A DNA stretch of 5,910 nt from JBCBKZ01 sp039026975 (lineage in GTDB: Bacteria > Bacteroidota > Bacteroidia > J057): positions 1 to 5,910 of the forward strand of contig JBCCLI010000405.1 of assembly GCA_039026975.1 (NCBI GenBank), read 5' to 3'. Below the pieces are notes generated by a model, which saw only the letters and a program-made list of their open reading frames with translations, was not told the origin of the DNA and made no database searches. A program made the position numbers and the translations under genes. Positions 1-5,910 of the stretch are shown here, piece by piece (the first letter of the stretch is position 1; each line of letters begins with the position of its first letter).

Positions 1-50
1 AAGAATAGCGTAGATAATACATTCTGCGTAGCTGGGCTTTTTGTTCTCTT

Positions 51-56
51 GAGAGG
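51..56 (+). promoter_or_regulatory. Candidate ribosome binding site (GAGAGG) for the giant surface protein gene
   Basis: A purine-rich GAGAGG lies five A residues upstream of the GTG at 62, a workable distance for a Shine-Dalgarno element. It helps choose the start: an in-frame TGA at 50-52 closes the frame just upstream, and the next in-frame ATG (residue 38) would remove the whole hydrophobic N-terminal segment. Bacteroidota often initiate without a strong Shine-Dalgarno pairing, so the A-rich stretch next to the start may matter as much as this hexamer. No convincing promoter is visible in the 61-base leader. Confidence 0.5.
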
Positions 57-61
57 AAAAA

Positions 62-3000
62 GTGAATAAGCATACCCCAAAATCTTCTTTACAGCCCAAA
101 CCTGGTATAAGTAGACAGACCATATTCATCGGAGCTGCTGCGCTAGTGCTATTCTCAGCGCTGTTTATTATGGCCCTTCGTAGAGAAGATCCACAAATCA
201 TATGGAACTTTCTGTCTACAGATGATAATCTGATTGTTTGCTCAGGGGAAGCTCGGTTGAGTGGGAGTTTCACCCCCCTAAATGAAACAGGAAGATTAAA
301 AATACAGCTGTCTATGGCTAGTGGGATAGAATATATTCCCGGTTCCATGGTTGTGAGTGGAGGATCAGAACTCATAAGTGTAAATGAGAATAACCTGCAG
401 AAGCCTGTGTTTACCATAGATGCCCCCACAGCTACAGTAGAATTTACCCTCCAAAAAAATGCAGGTTGTGAGGCTTACCAGTTTCAGATAGGGGGAGGAA
501 CCCTAATAGACACCATTCAAATTCTTACCAATAGCAACGTTGCCGTAGGGAATGCTCAATTATCTGAGGGCTATAACTTAAGGTATTCTTCTCTTAGCAT
601 TAATCAGGTAAAGGTAAACCCCCGAACCGTATCACTAGGAGATACTATCTCCAGAAGCCTACGCATTCTGAATGGAAACTTTGCGAGTAGGACCTCCTTC
701 TGGTTTGCTGAAATAGCTTCCCCCGGCAAGTTTGAGTTTTTTGATTTTGTCCTGAATCCGGATCAGGGAGGCATCCCTATCCCCATGGATAAGTTCATCC
801 TTTCTCCATCTGGGGATTCTCTCTTATTAGAGATAGATCAGAGTATTATCTCACAAGTAGGAGATAGGGATGATGAATTTGAGAATGGAGAATTTTTCAC
901 CTTAGGCTATAAAGCCAAAGTGTTAGGCTGTGAGTCAAATAGTATGGCTACTAGTTATCCAACTGTTTGGTGGGGCTGTGAAGATAAAATCTGTCAGGTA
1001 TATCAGGAGATAGCTAGCGTGAATATCACCTTCCAGGAGCCGGAACTCACCTATCAGTGGGTGGAGTCTTACAGTGGCTGCTTCGGGTATAGCTATGGCC
1101 CTGACACCGTGTATTTTGAAATTGAGAATATTGGGTCTGGCCCTGCTGCCAATGTCTCTACTCGGCTAGGTTTAATTAACGGGCAGCTATCCGGCATAGA
1201 TACTTCTGATGTGTACATTCAGTTGGATGGAGGGGCATTTGAAAAGGTAGTAGTAAGAGGGGTGGGAAGGGTCAGTGATAATTTTGGCTGCCAGGAATTA
1301 TCTCCAGGGAACGCGCTTCATCAGCAAATAGATGTTAATTATGCTTCTATTCTCCAAGCGGGAGAAAAAATACGATTAAGGTTCCTGCACTATAAGTGTA
1401 ATCCCAATGAATGTTTGAAGGATAGCAGAAGGCTTAGGGTGAACTATAGAATTCTCAGCCACCTATCTTATACAGATGAGTGTGGGCAGAATAAGTTAAC
1501 TATTCCTCGTGCTGTATTAGGGAGAGAACTCTTTAATTCTCCAGTTCACTCAGTACCTAAAAACTACTTTGAGAATGACGAGCCGCAGTTTGTTAGGATA
1601 AACTGGACCCGATTTGTGGTGAATAAATTCCCCTTAGATGCTGAGTCAGCCTACTTTGAACTGGTGGTGAATCTACCGCAAGGGGTAGACCTAGGAGGGA
1701 ATGAAGAAAGTATTCAGTGGGTGAAGCCCAGCTTAGATACTGTGTACAACGTTTCCTATGTGCTCACGCAGGAAAATGCCTTAATAGCTAGGTGGCCTTA
1801 TATGGATGAAGATAGCATAGCTAATTTTTCGGGTTCCTACATACAGTTTCCGCTGGTAGCTGATTGTAGTGAGTTTGAGGAGAATCCTATGCTGGACTAT
1901 GAAGTAAGATTCATTCCTTCCGCCACCTGCGGAGGGAGTAATGCACTCACCCTAACCTGTGAAACTACAGAACTTTATATGGCCTGTCCTGGAAATATCC
2001 TGACAGGAGGCATAAGGCTAGAGGACTCACATTTTGAAAGGGCTAATGTAGGTTATCCAGATATAGATAATAATGGCTGCCCTGATAATGATAATGCTTG
2101 TGATGGAACTGGGGAGGTGTATGAAGATTCTACCAGAATAGCTCAACCAAGGCTTGACAGAGCAGTGGGAGGAGATACCTTAATTTCTATTTCTCAAGCT
2201 ACGCTAGTAGCTGGGACTGAAGGCTCATCTTGGGAGTATCTGTATTTCTCCCATATTTTTCAGGATACCAGCAATCTAAGCTTGTTAGGGGCAGAACTGA
2301 TGTATGAAGATGCCTCAGAGGGGACTACCTATAGCTGTACCAGTCTATTATCAGAATGGGTGAATGACAGTACCCTGTTTTTTGATATGGGTGTGGCCAA
2401 GCTGAGGAAATGCTTGTCTTTACCTTCTTCCCTTTCTAGTTTTGATGCAGGGGATAATTTTGAGGTCAATATTAGGTATAGAATAGATAATGATCTAAAC
2501 ACGCTAAGGCTGTTAGCGATAGAAGGAGAAACCCAGTTTTATGCCTCAAATGTATCCCTCCCTTCTGATGAAGTGGATAAACTTATGCTGTATCCGCTTG
2601 GAGGTAGAATTATCACCTTAGAACCCAACCCTTACCAGTGTTGTGGAAGTAATATCCAGTTTCGGAACTGTGATGAAAGAGATGATTCTCGAGGGTACGC
2701 CTTACAGTTGGATGGGTACGGAACCGGAAATAACTTCTTCCCAGATGAGTACAGGAGCTTAGCTATTCCTATTAGGCTTGAGTATACGGTGCCTTATGGG
2801 TATAAATACACAAGTGCTCGCATAAGAATGAATAGGACAGCAGGAAACCAAAGAGGGAAACGCACAGGATATGTTCCTCTTTATCCTGACCAACAAATTC
2901 TACAGGAAGATGGGACACTGGCCTTGGTATTTAACTTGGAAGAAGGGCCTAATAGTGCTATTTGGGTGAAAAATGGGGGCCCTGCCTATTATTCAGATGA

Positions 3001-5551
3001 TGCCTTCTCTCTTGAACCAGATATCTTTATTCGACCTACTTGCGCTGCTCCTGATATATGGACGGGGAGGAATGACATCAAGTTATTCTATCGCAGGCCA
3101 GATGGAACGGTATTTAATGGACAAGTGAGTCATACAGTTTCTTTCCAGGGGGCTAATTTGGAGGTGTCCTCTCCAGAAGCAGATCAGATAGCCACAGCAG
3201 GGGATATTAGCTGGGAACTTAGCTTTAAAAATAGGTCTACCCGGTCTTTTGCTGCTTATACCTGGATCAAAATACAGTCAGACAAAGGCCTGTTAGCTAG
3301 TGACAAGCTGATTCTTAAGGATCAGGGAGGAAATGAGTTAGTGCCGGATGAGCTGGGGTTATATAGATTTGATACCCTACAAACATCTGAAAGCAGAACC
3401 CTTAGGATAGAAACTAACTATGAGGGCTGTGCGCCAGATAAGCTCATCATTACCTATGGGTATGACTGTGATAGGTACCCTTTCCAGCTAGGGACGTTAG
3501 ATGAAAATTGTTATGAGCAGGTAAGACTTAGCGTAAGACCAGTCCCTAGCCAGGTTACTACCCAAATCACCCCCTTAGAGTTGACGCCAATACAGCCTGG
3601 GGTAGTGGACGGACCGCTATATGGAGACACTACTATTAATGTGTGTGAACCTTTCCCCGTAGAAGTGAAAATGCTATCTGCACAGCCGGGAGGAGTATAT
3701 AATTTGCGAGCAGTCCTAAATAATGCCATAGCTAATCGTGCACCGGGACTGGAGTTTATGTCTGGCTCAGGCTACTATATATTTCCGGAGGGGGCGGCTC
3801 CCCGGCCTTTCTCAGATATGGCTAATCAATCCCTATCCCAACAAAATGATAGTTCTCAGTTCATCATAGACCTAACAGAAGTGGCCCCTGAGGTATTTGG
3901 AGAAGGGGATATGCATCTGCCAGGTATAGAAGTAGAGGAGGCAGAACGCAAGGTCACCCTCCAATTTTTGGTCAAGCCTACTTGTGATATAGCTATTGGA
4001 GACTTATTCACGGTACAGGGCTTTGCCACCAGTGATTGCGGGCTTCCTATTTTAGGAAATGGGGAGTCAGTAGCTGGGCGTAGAATGAAGGTAGCAGGTA
4101 TTACCTCTGAATATGCTACTGTGGTGGGAACAGCCGGAGAGATAAACATAGGGTCAAGCTCAGAAGGAGAAGAGCTAAGCATCTATGTGAAAAAATTTGG
4201 AACAGCAGCTTTAGGCGAAAATGACTACTTGACCGTTACCCTGCCTCCACAGGTAGATATAGGTCTAGGCCTGGACTGCCTGATAGGGAATTGCCCAGAT
4301 GAAGCTACTCGTGAGCTGACTACCATAGGAAATCGGAAAGTGTATAGCTGGCAGCTTCCTAAATGGGAAGATGCGGAAGAAAGTAGGTTTGGGTTACGGG
4401 TCATTTTTAATGGGACTAGCTGTGGACCTATAGGTCAAGCTACCATAAACACTCTGACTAAGGTAGATGTGGCTTGTAAGGATGATCCTTCAGGCTTTTG
4501 TCCTGATGGTGTAGCCCTAATTACAGGTTCTACGGAGACAGAGATGACGGCTACCTTTGCCACCCTGGATCTGAATGGCCTAGGTATGGGGGTAGAAATC
4601 ACGCCAGATAGTTTGGGAGGGGGCTTTACTCTATTCCCAAGGTTTCAAGTTATTAATGAAGGGCCAAGCTATCCGGAGGACTTGAAGCTAGAAATTTATT
4701 GTGTGGATAAGAATGCTACTTTTTCTGATGGTAGTGCCCCTGTAGATACGATTACCATTCCAGGGCCTATAGAAAGTGGAGCTATCATAGATACGCTACT
4801 TACCGTAAGAAATGCTTTCTGTGATCCTGTTTATAGTGATCTACTGATCATGATTCCTGATACCAGCTTTTATGCTGACAAGCTGATTCAGAAGTTTTGT
4901 GGGGTGTATCCTGGCTTTAGTCGTAAAGCTACCAGCCTGGGACAGAATCCAGGGATTAAGCTGGAAGCAGAAGCCATTGACTCTATCATTGCAGATATAG
5001 CGTGGATACAGTTTGAGGCTAGCTGGGTAGAGAATCATGCACATCTTGAATGGACTACGCGCTCAGAAACAGACTTACTAAATTATGAGCTTGAACGCTC
5101 CATAGATACAGTAACCTTTACTAATATCCATACCCGAGATGCCAGGGGGCAGGTGCAAGGAATCCCCACTTCCTATAAACACGATGACATGGAAGCCATC
5201 TATCAACAGGTGGAAATCATCTATTATCGAGTCAAGGTAACAGACATTGAAGGGAGGATATCTTACTCACGAATAAGAAAGCTAGAAGTACCTGAAGATC
5301 ATCGGATTCTTCAATTTAAAATTTATCCCATTCCTGCTACAGATATAGTTAATGTAGAGTATTACTGGGGGGTAGGGACTACTAACATTAGGATAGTGGA
5401 CTTACAGGGTAAGCTGCTTTACCAGGAAGCATTTGAGGAGAAGAGTAAGCACGTCATTATACCTGTTAATAACTGGTCCCCGGAAGTGTATGCCATAGAG
5501 GTACGGGATGAGGTGATGAATGTGAGCAAGCTTATTCAGATAAATCCCTAG
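62..5551 (+). CDS. Giant multi-module cell-surface protein with T9SS type A-like sorting domain (1829 aa)
   Basis: Seen: a GTG start bounded by an in-frame TGA at 50-52, an open frame of 1829 codons, and TAG followed directly by TAA (5549-5554). A basic N-terminus (K3, K7, K13, R18) precedes a hydrophobic segment at residues 20-39, then RRED. Residues about 45-1620 are a strand-rich region resembling DUF11/CARDB-type beta-sandwich repeats (for example EIENIGSGPAANV and VINEGPSYPEDLKLEI), with about 36 cysteines between C60 and C1613. A TSP3-like calcium-loop motif lies at 667-681. Residues about 1648-1740 look like the fibronectin-III-like domain common before sorting domains (LEWTTRSETDLLNYELERS, then YYRVKVTDIEGRISYS). 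Residues about 1751-1829 match the T9SS type A sorting domain (YPIPATD at 1755-1761, then IRIVDLQGKLLYQE). Inferred: export by Sec and T9SS to the cell surface or medium, acting as an adhesin or structural protein. No catalytic motif was recognised, so the exact function is unknown. Confidence 0.9.
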   Translation: MNKHTPKSSLQPKPGISRQTIFIGAAALVLFSALFIMALRREDPQIIWNFLSTDDNLIVCSGEARLSGSFTPLNETGRLKIQLSMASGIEYIPGSMVVSGGSELISVNENNLQKPVFTIDAPTATVEFTLQKNAGCEAYQFQIGGGTLIDTIQILTNSNVAVGNAQLSEGYNLRYSSLSINQVKVNPRTVSLGDTISRSLRILNGNFASRTSFWFAEIASPGKFEFFDFVLNPDQGGIPIPMDKFILSPSGDSLLLEIDQSIISQVGDRDDEFENGEFFTLGYKAKVLGCESNSMATSYPTVWWGCEDKICQVYQEIASVNITFQEPELTYQWVESYSGCFGYSYGPDTVYFEIENIGSGPAANVSTRLGLINGQLSGIDTSDVYIQLDGGAFEKVVVRGVGRVSDNFGCQELSPGNALHQQIDVNYASILQAGEKIRLRFLHYKCNPNECLKDSRRLRVNYRILSHLSYTDECGQNKLTIPRAVLGRELFNSPVHSVPKNYFENDEPQFVRINWTRFVVNKFPLDAESAYFELVVNLPQGVDLGGNEESIQWVKPSLDTVYNVSYVLTQENALIARWPYMDEDSIANFSGSYIQFPLVADCSEFEENPMLDYEVRFIPSATCGGSNALTLTCETTELYMACPGNILTGGIRLEDSHFERANVGYPDIDNNGCPDNDNACDGTGEVYEDSTRIAQPRLDRAVGGDTLISISQATLVAGTEGSSWEYLYFSHIFQDTSNLSLLGAELMYEDASEGTTYSCTSLLSEWVNDSTLFFDMGVAKLRKCLSLPSSLSSFDAGDNFEVNIRYRIDNDLNTLRLLAIEGETQFYASNVSLPSDEVDKLMLYPLGGRIITLEPNPYQCCGSNIQFRNCDERDDSRGYALQLDGYGTGNNFFPDEYRSLAIPIRLEYTVPYGYKYTSARIRMNRTAGNQRGKRTGYVPLYPDQQILQEDGTLALVFNLEEGPNSAIWVKNGGPAYYSDDAFSLEPDIFIRPTCAAPDIWTGRNDIKLFYRRPDGTVFNGQVSHTVSFQGANLEVSSPEADQIATAGDISWELSFKNRSTRSFAAYTWIKIQSDKGLLASDKLILKDQGGNELVPDELGLYRFDTLQTSESRTLRIETNYEGCAPDKLIITYGYDCDRYPFQLGTLDENCYEQVRLSVRPVPSQVTTQITPLELTPIQPGVVDGPLYGDTTINVCEPFPVEVKMLSAQPGGVYNLRAVLNNAIANRAPGLEFMSGSGYYIFPEGAAPRPFSDMANQSLSQQNDSSQFIIDLTEVAPEVFGEGDMHLPGIEVEEAERKVTLQFLVKPTCDIAIGDLFTVQGFATSDCGLPILGNGESVAGRRMKVAGITSEYATVVGTAGEINIGSSSEGEELSIYVKKFGTAALGENDYLTVTLPPQVDIGLGLDCLIGNCPDEATRELTTIGNRKVYSWQLPKWEDAEESRFGLRVIFNGTSCGPIGQATINTLTKVDVACKDDPSGFCPDGVALITGSTETEMTATFATLDLNGLGMGVEITPDSLGGGFTLFPRFQVINEGPSYPEDLKLEIYCVDKNATFSDGSAPVDTITIPGPIESGAIIDTLLTVRNAFCDPVYSDLLIMIPDTSFYADKLIQKFCGVYPGFSRKATSLGQNPGIKLEAEAIDSIIADIAWIQFEASWVENHAHLEWTTRSETDLLNYELERSIDTVTFTNIHTRDARGQVQGIPTSYKHDDMEAIYQQVEIIYYRVKVTDIEGRISYSRIRKLEVPEDHRILQFKIYPIPATDIVNVEYYWGVGTTNIRIVDLQGKLLYQEAFEEKSKHVIIPVNNWSPEVYAIEVRDEVMNVSKLIQINP
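194..4861 (+). repeat. Protein-level degenerate repeat: about ten cysteine-marked beta modules
   Basis: Within the large protein a weak signature recurs: an aG(e/d)-like turn, a beta strand of alternating hydrophobic residues, then a cysteine. Examples are FFTLGYKAKVLGC (C290), EKIRLRFLHYKC (C446), SYIQFPLVADC (C602), RTLRIETNYEGC (C1123), KVTLQFLVKPTC (C1308), FGLRVIFNGTSC (C1454) and IIDTLLTVRNAFC (C1587); C136 and C994 also fit. The equivalent position near residue 809 has Asp instead of Cys (FEVNIRYRID). Spacings are 154, 156, 156, 207, 185, 129, 185, 146 and 133 residues. Sequence identity between copies is low and no DNA-level repeat is evident, so this would be old duplication or a recurring fold. 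Module boundaries are approximate and judged by eye. Confidence 0.5.
2060..2104 (+). other. Calcium-loop-like (thrombospondin type 3-like) segment, residues 667-681
   Basis: The encoded segment has acidic and Asn residues at D667, D669, N671, D675, D677 and D681 with G672, in the order DxDxNGxxDxDxxxD, plus C673 and C680. This resembles the calcium-binding loops of thrombospondin type 3 repeats, which are common linkers in secreted Bacteroidota proteins. Calcium binding is inferred from the pattern only. It is a single copy, unlike the tandem arrays of classic TSP3 regions. Confidence 0.5.
5312..5548 (+). other. T9SS type A-like C-terminal sorting domain of the giant protein (residues about 1751-1829)
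   Basis: The last roughly 79 residues have the size and strand pattern of the T9SS type A sorting domain: FKIYPIPATD, a strand with NVEYYW, IRIVDLQGKLLYQE, then VYAIEVRDEVMNVSKLIQINP to the end. In the family this domain directs passage through the outer-membrane translocon and is usually removed by the sortase-like peptidase at the surface. Two conserved positions differ from the usual form: Ile replaces Asn in YPNPA, and Glu replaces Gly in the late LPxGxY-type turn (WSPEVY). The domain call is still firm because of its position and overall pattern. Confidence 0.85.
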
Positions 5552-5565
5552 TAACCCCTACGATG

Positions 5566-5597
5566 AAAAAAGGAGGTCCCGGCTCAGCCGGGACCTT
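5566..5597 (-). terminator. Rho-independent terminator for the minus-strand gene (possibly bidirectional)
   Basis: A GC-rich perfect inverted repeat pairs GGTCCCGGC (5575-5583) with GCCGGGACC (5587-5595) around a TCA loop, extended by an A-T and a G-T pair at 5574/5596 and 5573/5597. Six A residues at 5566-5571 become a T-run directly after the hairpin when read on the minus strand, the classic intrinsic terminator layout. On the plus strand the hairpin is followed only by TTACTAG, so termination of the plus-strand gene here would be weaker. It lies between the 3' ends of two convergent genes, beginning 15 bases after the plus-strand TAG. Confidence 0.85.
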
Positions 5598-5618
5598 ACT
5601 AGAGTGCTAAAGGCACCC

Positions 5619-5656
5619 TTACATGACGACATAAAGTGGAGTAATGCGCTCTCCTA
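5619..5656 (-). other. Candidate out-of-frame tail of the minus-strand sorting domain
   Basis: Shifting frame at the minus-strand TAG (5656-5654) gives codons from 5657 downward that read VGERITPLYVVM and then TAA at 5621-5619. Joined to the in-frame DVLIKN this yields a conventional last strand of a T9SS type A domain, which often ends with a turn and a hydrophobic strand of the PLVV type. Joining needs one extra base (or removal of two). The new stop would sit about 21 bases before the terminator hairpin. The strength of this call is pattern resemblance only. Confidence 0.4.
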
Positions 5657-5910
5657 CAGATTCTTAATCAGGACATCTAAGTAGTATGTCTGCCCTGATG
5701 GTATAAGTTTTCCCTTCCTGACTAAGTAATTAGAGGAGGTTGGAAGGGGGAGAATTATATCTCCTTTATTTCCGCTAATGGTTATCCTGGAAACCTCCTG
5801 CCCTACCATATTTATGAGTCTTAGATGTAGCTCCTTTGCGCCATTTGGTAGTTGGTAGGTAAGAGTAAATTGATCCTTAGCCGGATTAGGGAAAACATGG
5901 GTATAGTATA
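5654..5910 (-). CDS. 3' end of a convergent gene encoding a T9SS-secreted protein (partial, 84 codons plus stop visible)
   Basis: Reading the minus strand from 5908 gives an open frame to TAG at 5656-5654; the 5' part lies beyond the window edge. The visible protein starts YYTHVFPNPAKDQFTLTY, where VFPNPAKD is the canonical opening of a T9SS type A sorting domain. It continues with LRLINMVGQEVSRITISG, matching the usual strand with the LxGQEV turn, and then LIPSGQTYYLDVLIKNL, resembling the LPSGxYxxxV element. In the family this domain targets the protein through the outer membrane to the surface or medium. What the protein does cannot be told from this fragment. The frame ends only 12 residues after the PSG turn, shorter than the roughly 20 usual, and a plausible continuation lies in another frame (see 5619-5656). 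Convergent with the giant surface gene; terminator at 5597-5566. Confidence 0.85.
   Translation of the reverse strand, partial: YYTHVFPNPAKDQFTLTYQLPNGAKELHLRLINMVGQEVSRITISGNKGDIILPLPTSSNYLVRKGKLIPSGQTYYLDVLIKNL

Noticed and set aside
8..31. Direct repeat GCGTAG (8-13 and 26-31) and a GATAAT -10-like element at 13-18 in the leader
   Set aside because: The six-base repeat is too short to be meaningful, and the -10-like sequence has no visible partner and does not match the Bacteroidota TAnnTTTG promoter element.
1..69. Possible C-terminal tail of an upstream plus-strand gene (open frame 1 to TAA at 67-69, overlapping the GTG start)
   Set aside because: Only 22 codons are visible, the translation matches no recognisable protein end, and an open frame this short is expected by chance. 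An overlapping upstream gene cannot be excluded without more sequence.
3511..3729. Minus-strand open frame of 72 codons inside the giant gene
   Set aside because: It lies fully opposite a well-supported coding frame, has no recognisable domain, and its composition is explained by the sense codons.
3856..4182. Minus-strand open frame of 108 codons inside the giant gene
   Set aside because: Ser/Pro-rich, low-complexity translation with no domain or ribosome binding site, opposite conserved module sequence; an antisense shadow.
4841..5044. Minus-strand open frame of 67 codons
   Set aside because: Overlaps the end of the module region and the start of the FnIII-like domain in antisense; no independent support.
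5604..5616. Small hairpin GTGC-TAAAG-GCAC next to the terminator
   Set aside because: Only four base pairs and no adjoining T-run; likely chance.

Overview
The window looks like chromosomal DNA from a member of the Bacteroidota. The evidence is two separate genes whose protein ends look like type IX secretion system (T9SS) C-terminal sorting domains, a secretion route largely confined to that phylum. Base composition is moderately AT-rich by eye, with frequent ATA, CTA, AGA and AGG codons. I cannot name a genus; a Saprospiria- or Cytophagia-like organism is only a guess.

Layout. Positions 1-61 are a short leader with a purine-rich ribosome-binding-site candidate. Positions 62-5551 are one uninterrupted plus-strand gene of 1829 codons, starting at GTG and ending with tandem stops (TAG TAA). 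The product has a membrane-spanning or signal segment at residues 20-39. A long cysteine-containing series of degenerate beta-sandwich-like modules follows (about residues 45-1620), then a fibronectin-III-like domain (about 1648-1740) and a T9SS type A-like sorting domain (about 1751-1829). Positions 5566-5597 hold a strong hairpin whose T-run lies on the minus-strand side, so it mainly terminates the convergent gene. From 5910 back to 5654 (minus strand) lies the 3' end of a second gene, 84 residues of which are visible and which also ends in a T9SS-like domain.

The two genes converge on the terminator and both appear to encode exported, cell-surface or released proteins. No enzyme active site is recognisable in the large protein; an adhesin, matrix or structural surface role is the most reasonable inference.

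The points most worth a second look are: (a) a hidden periodicity in the giant protein, with marker cysteines at residues 136, 290, 446 and 602 spaced 154, 156 and 156 residues and weaker copies continuing to about 1587; (b) a calcium-loop-like insertion exactly where that regular spacing breaks; and (c) a probable single-base frame disruption at the end of the minus-strand gene, where the missing tail of the sorting domain is found in another frame.
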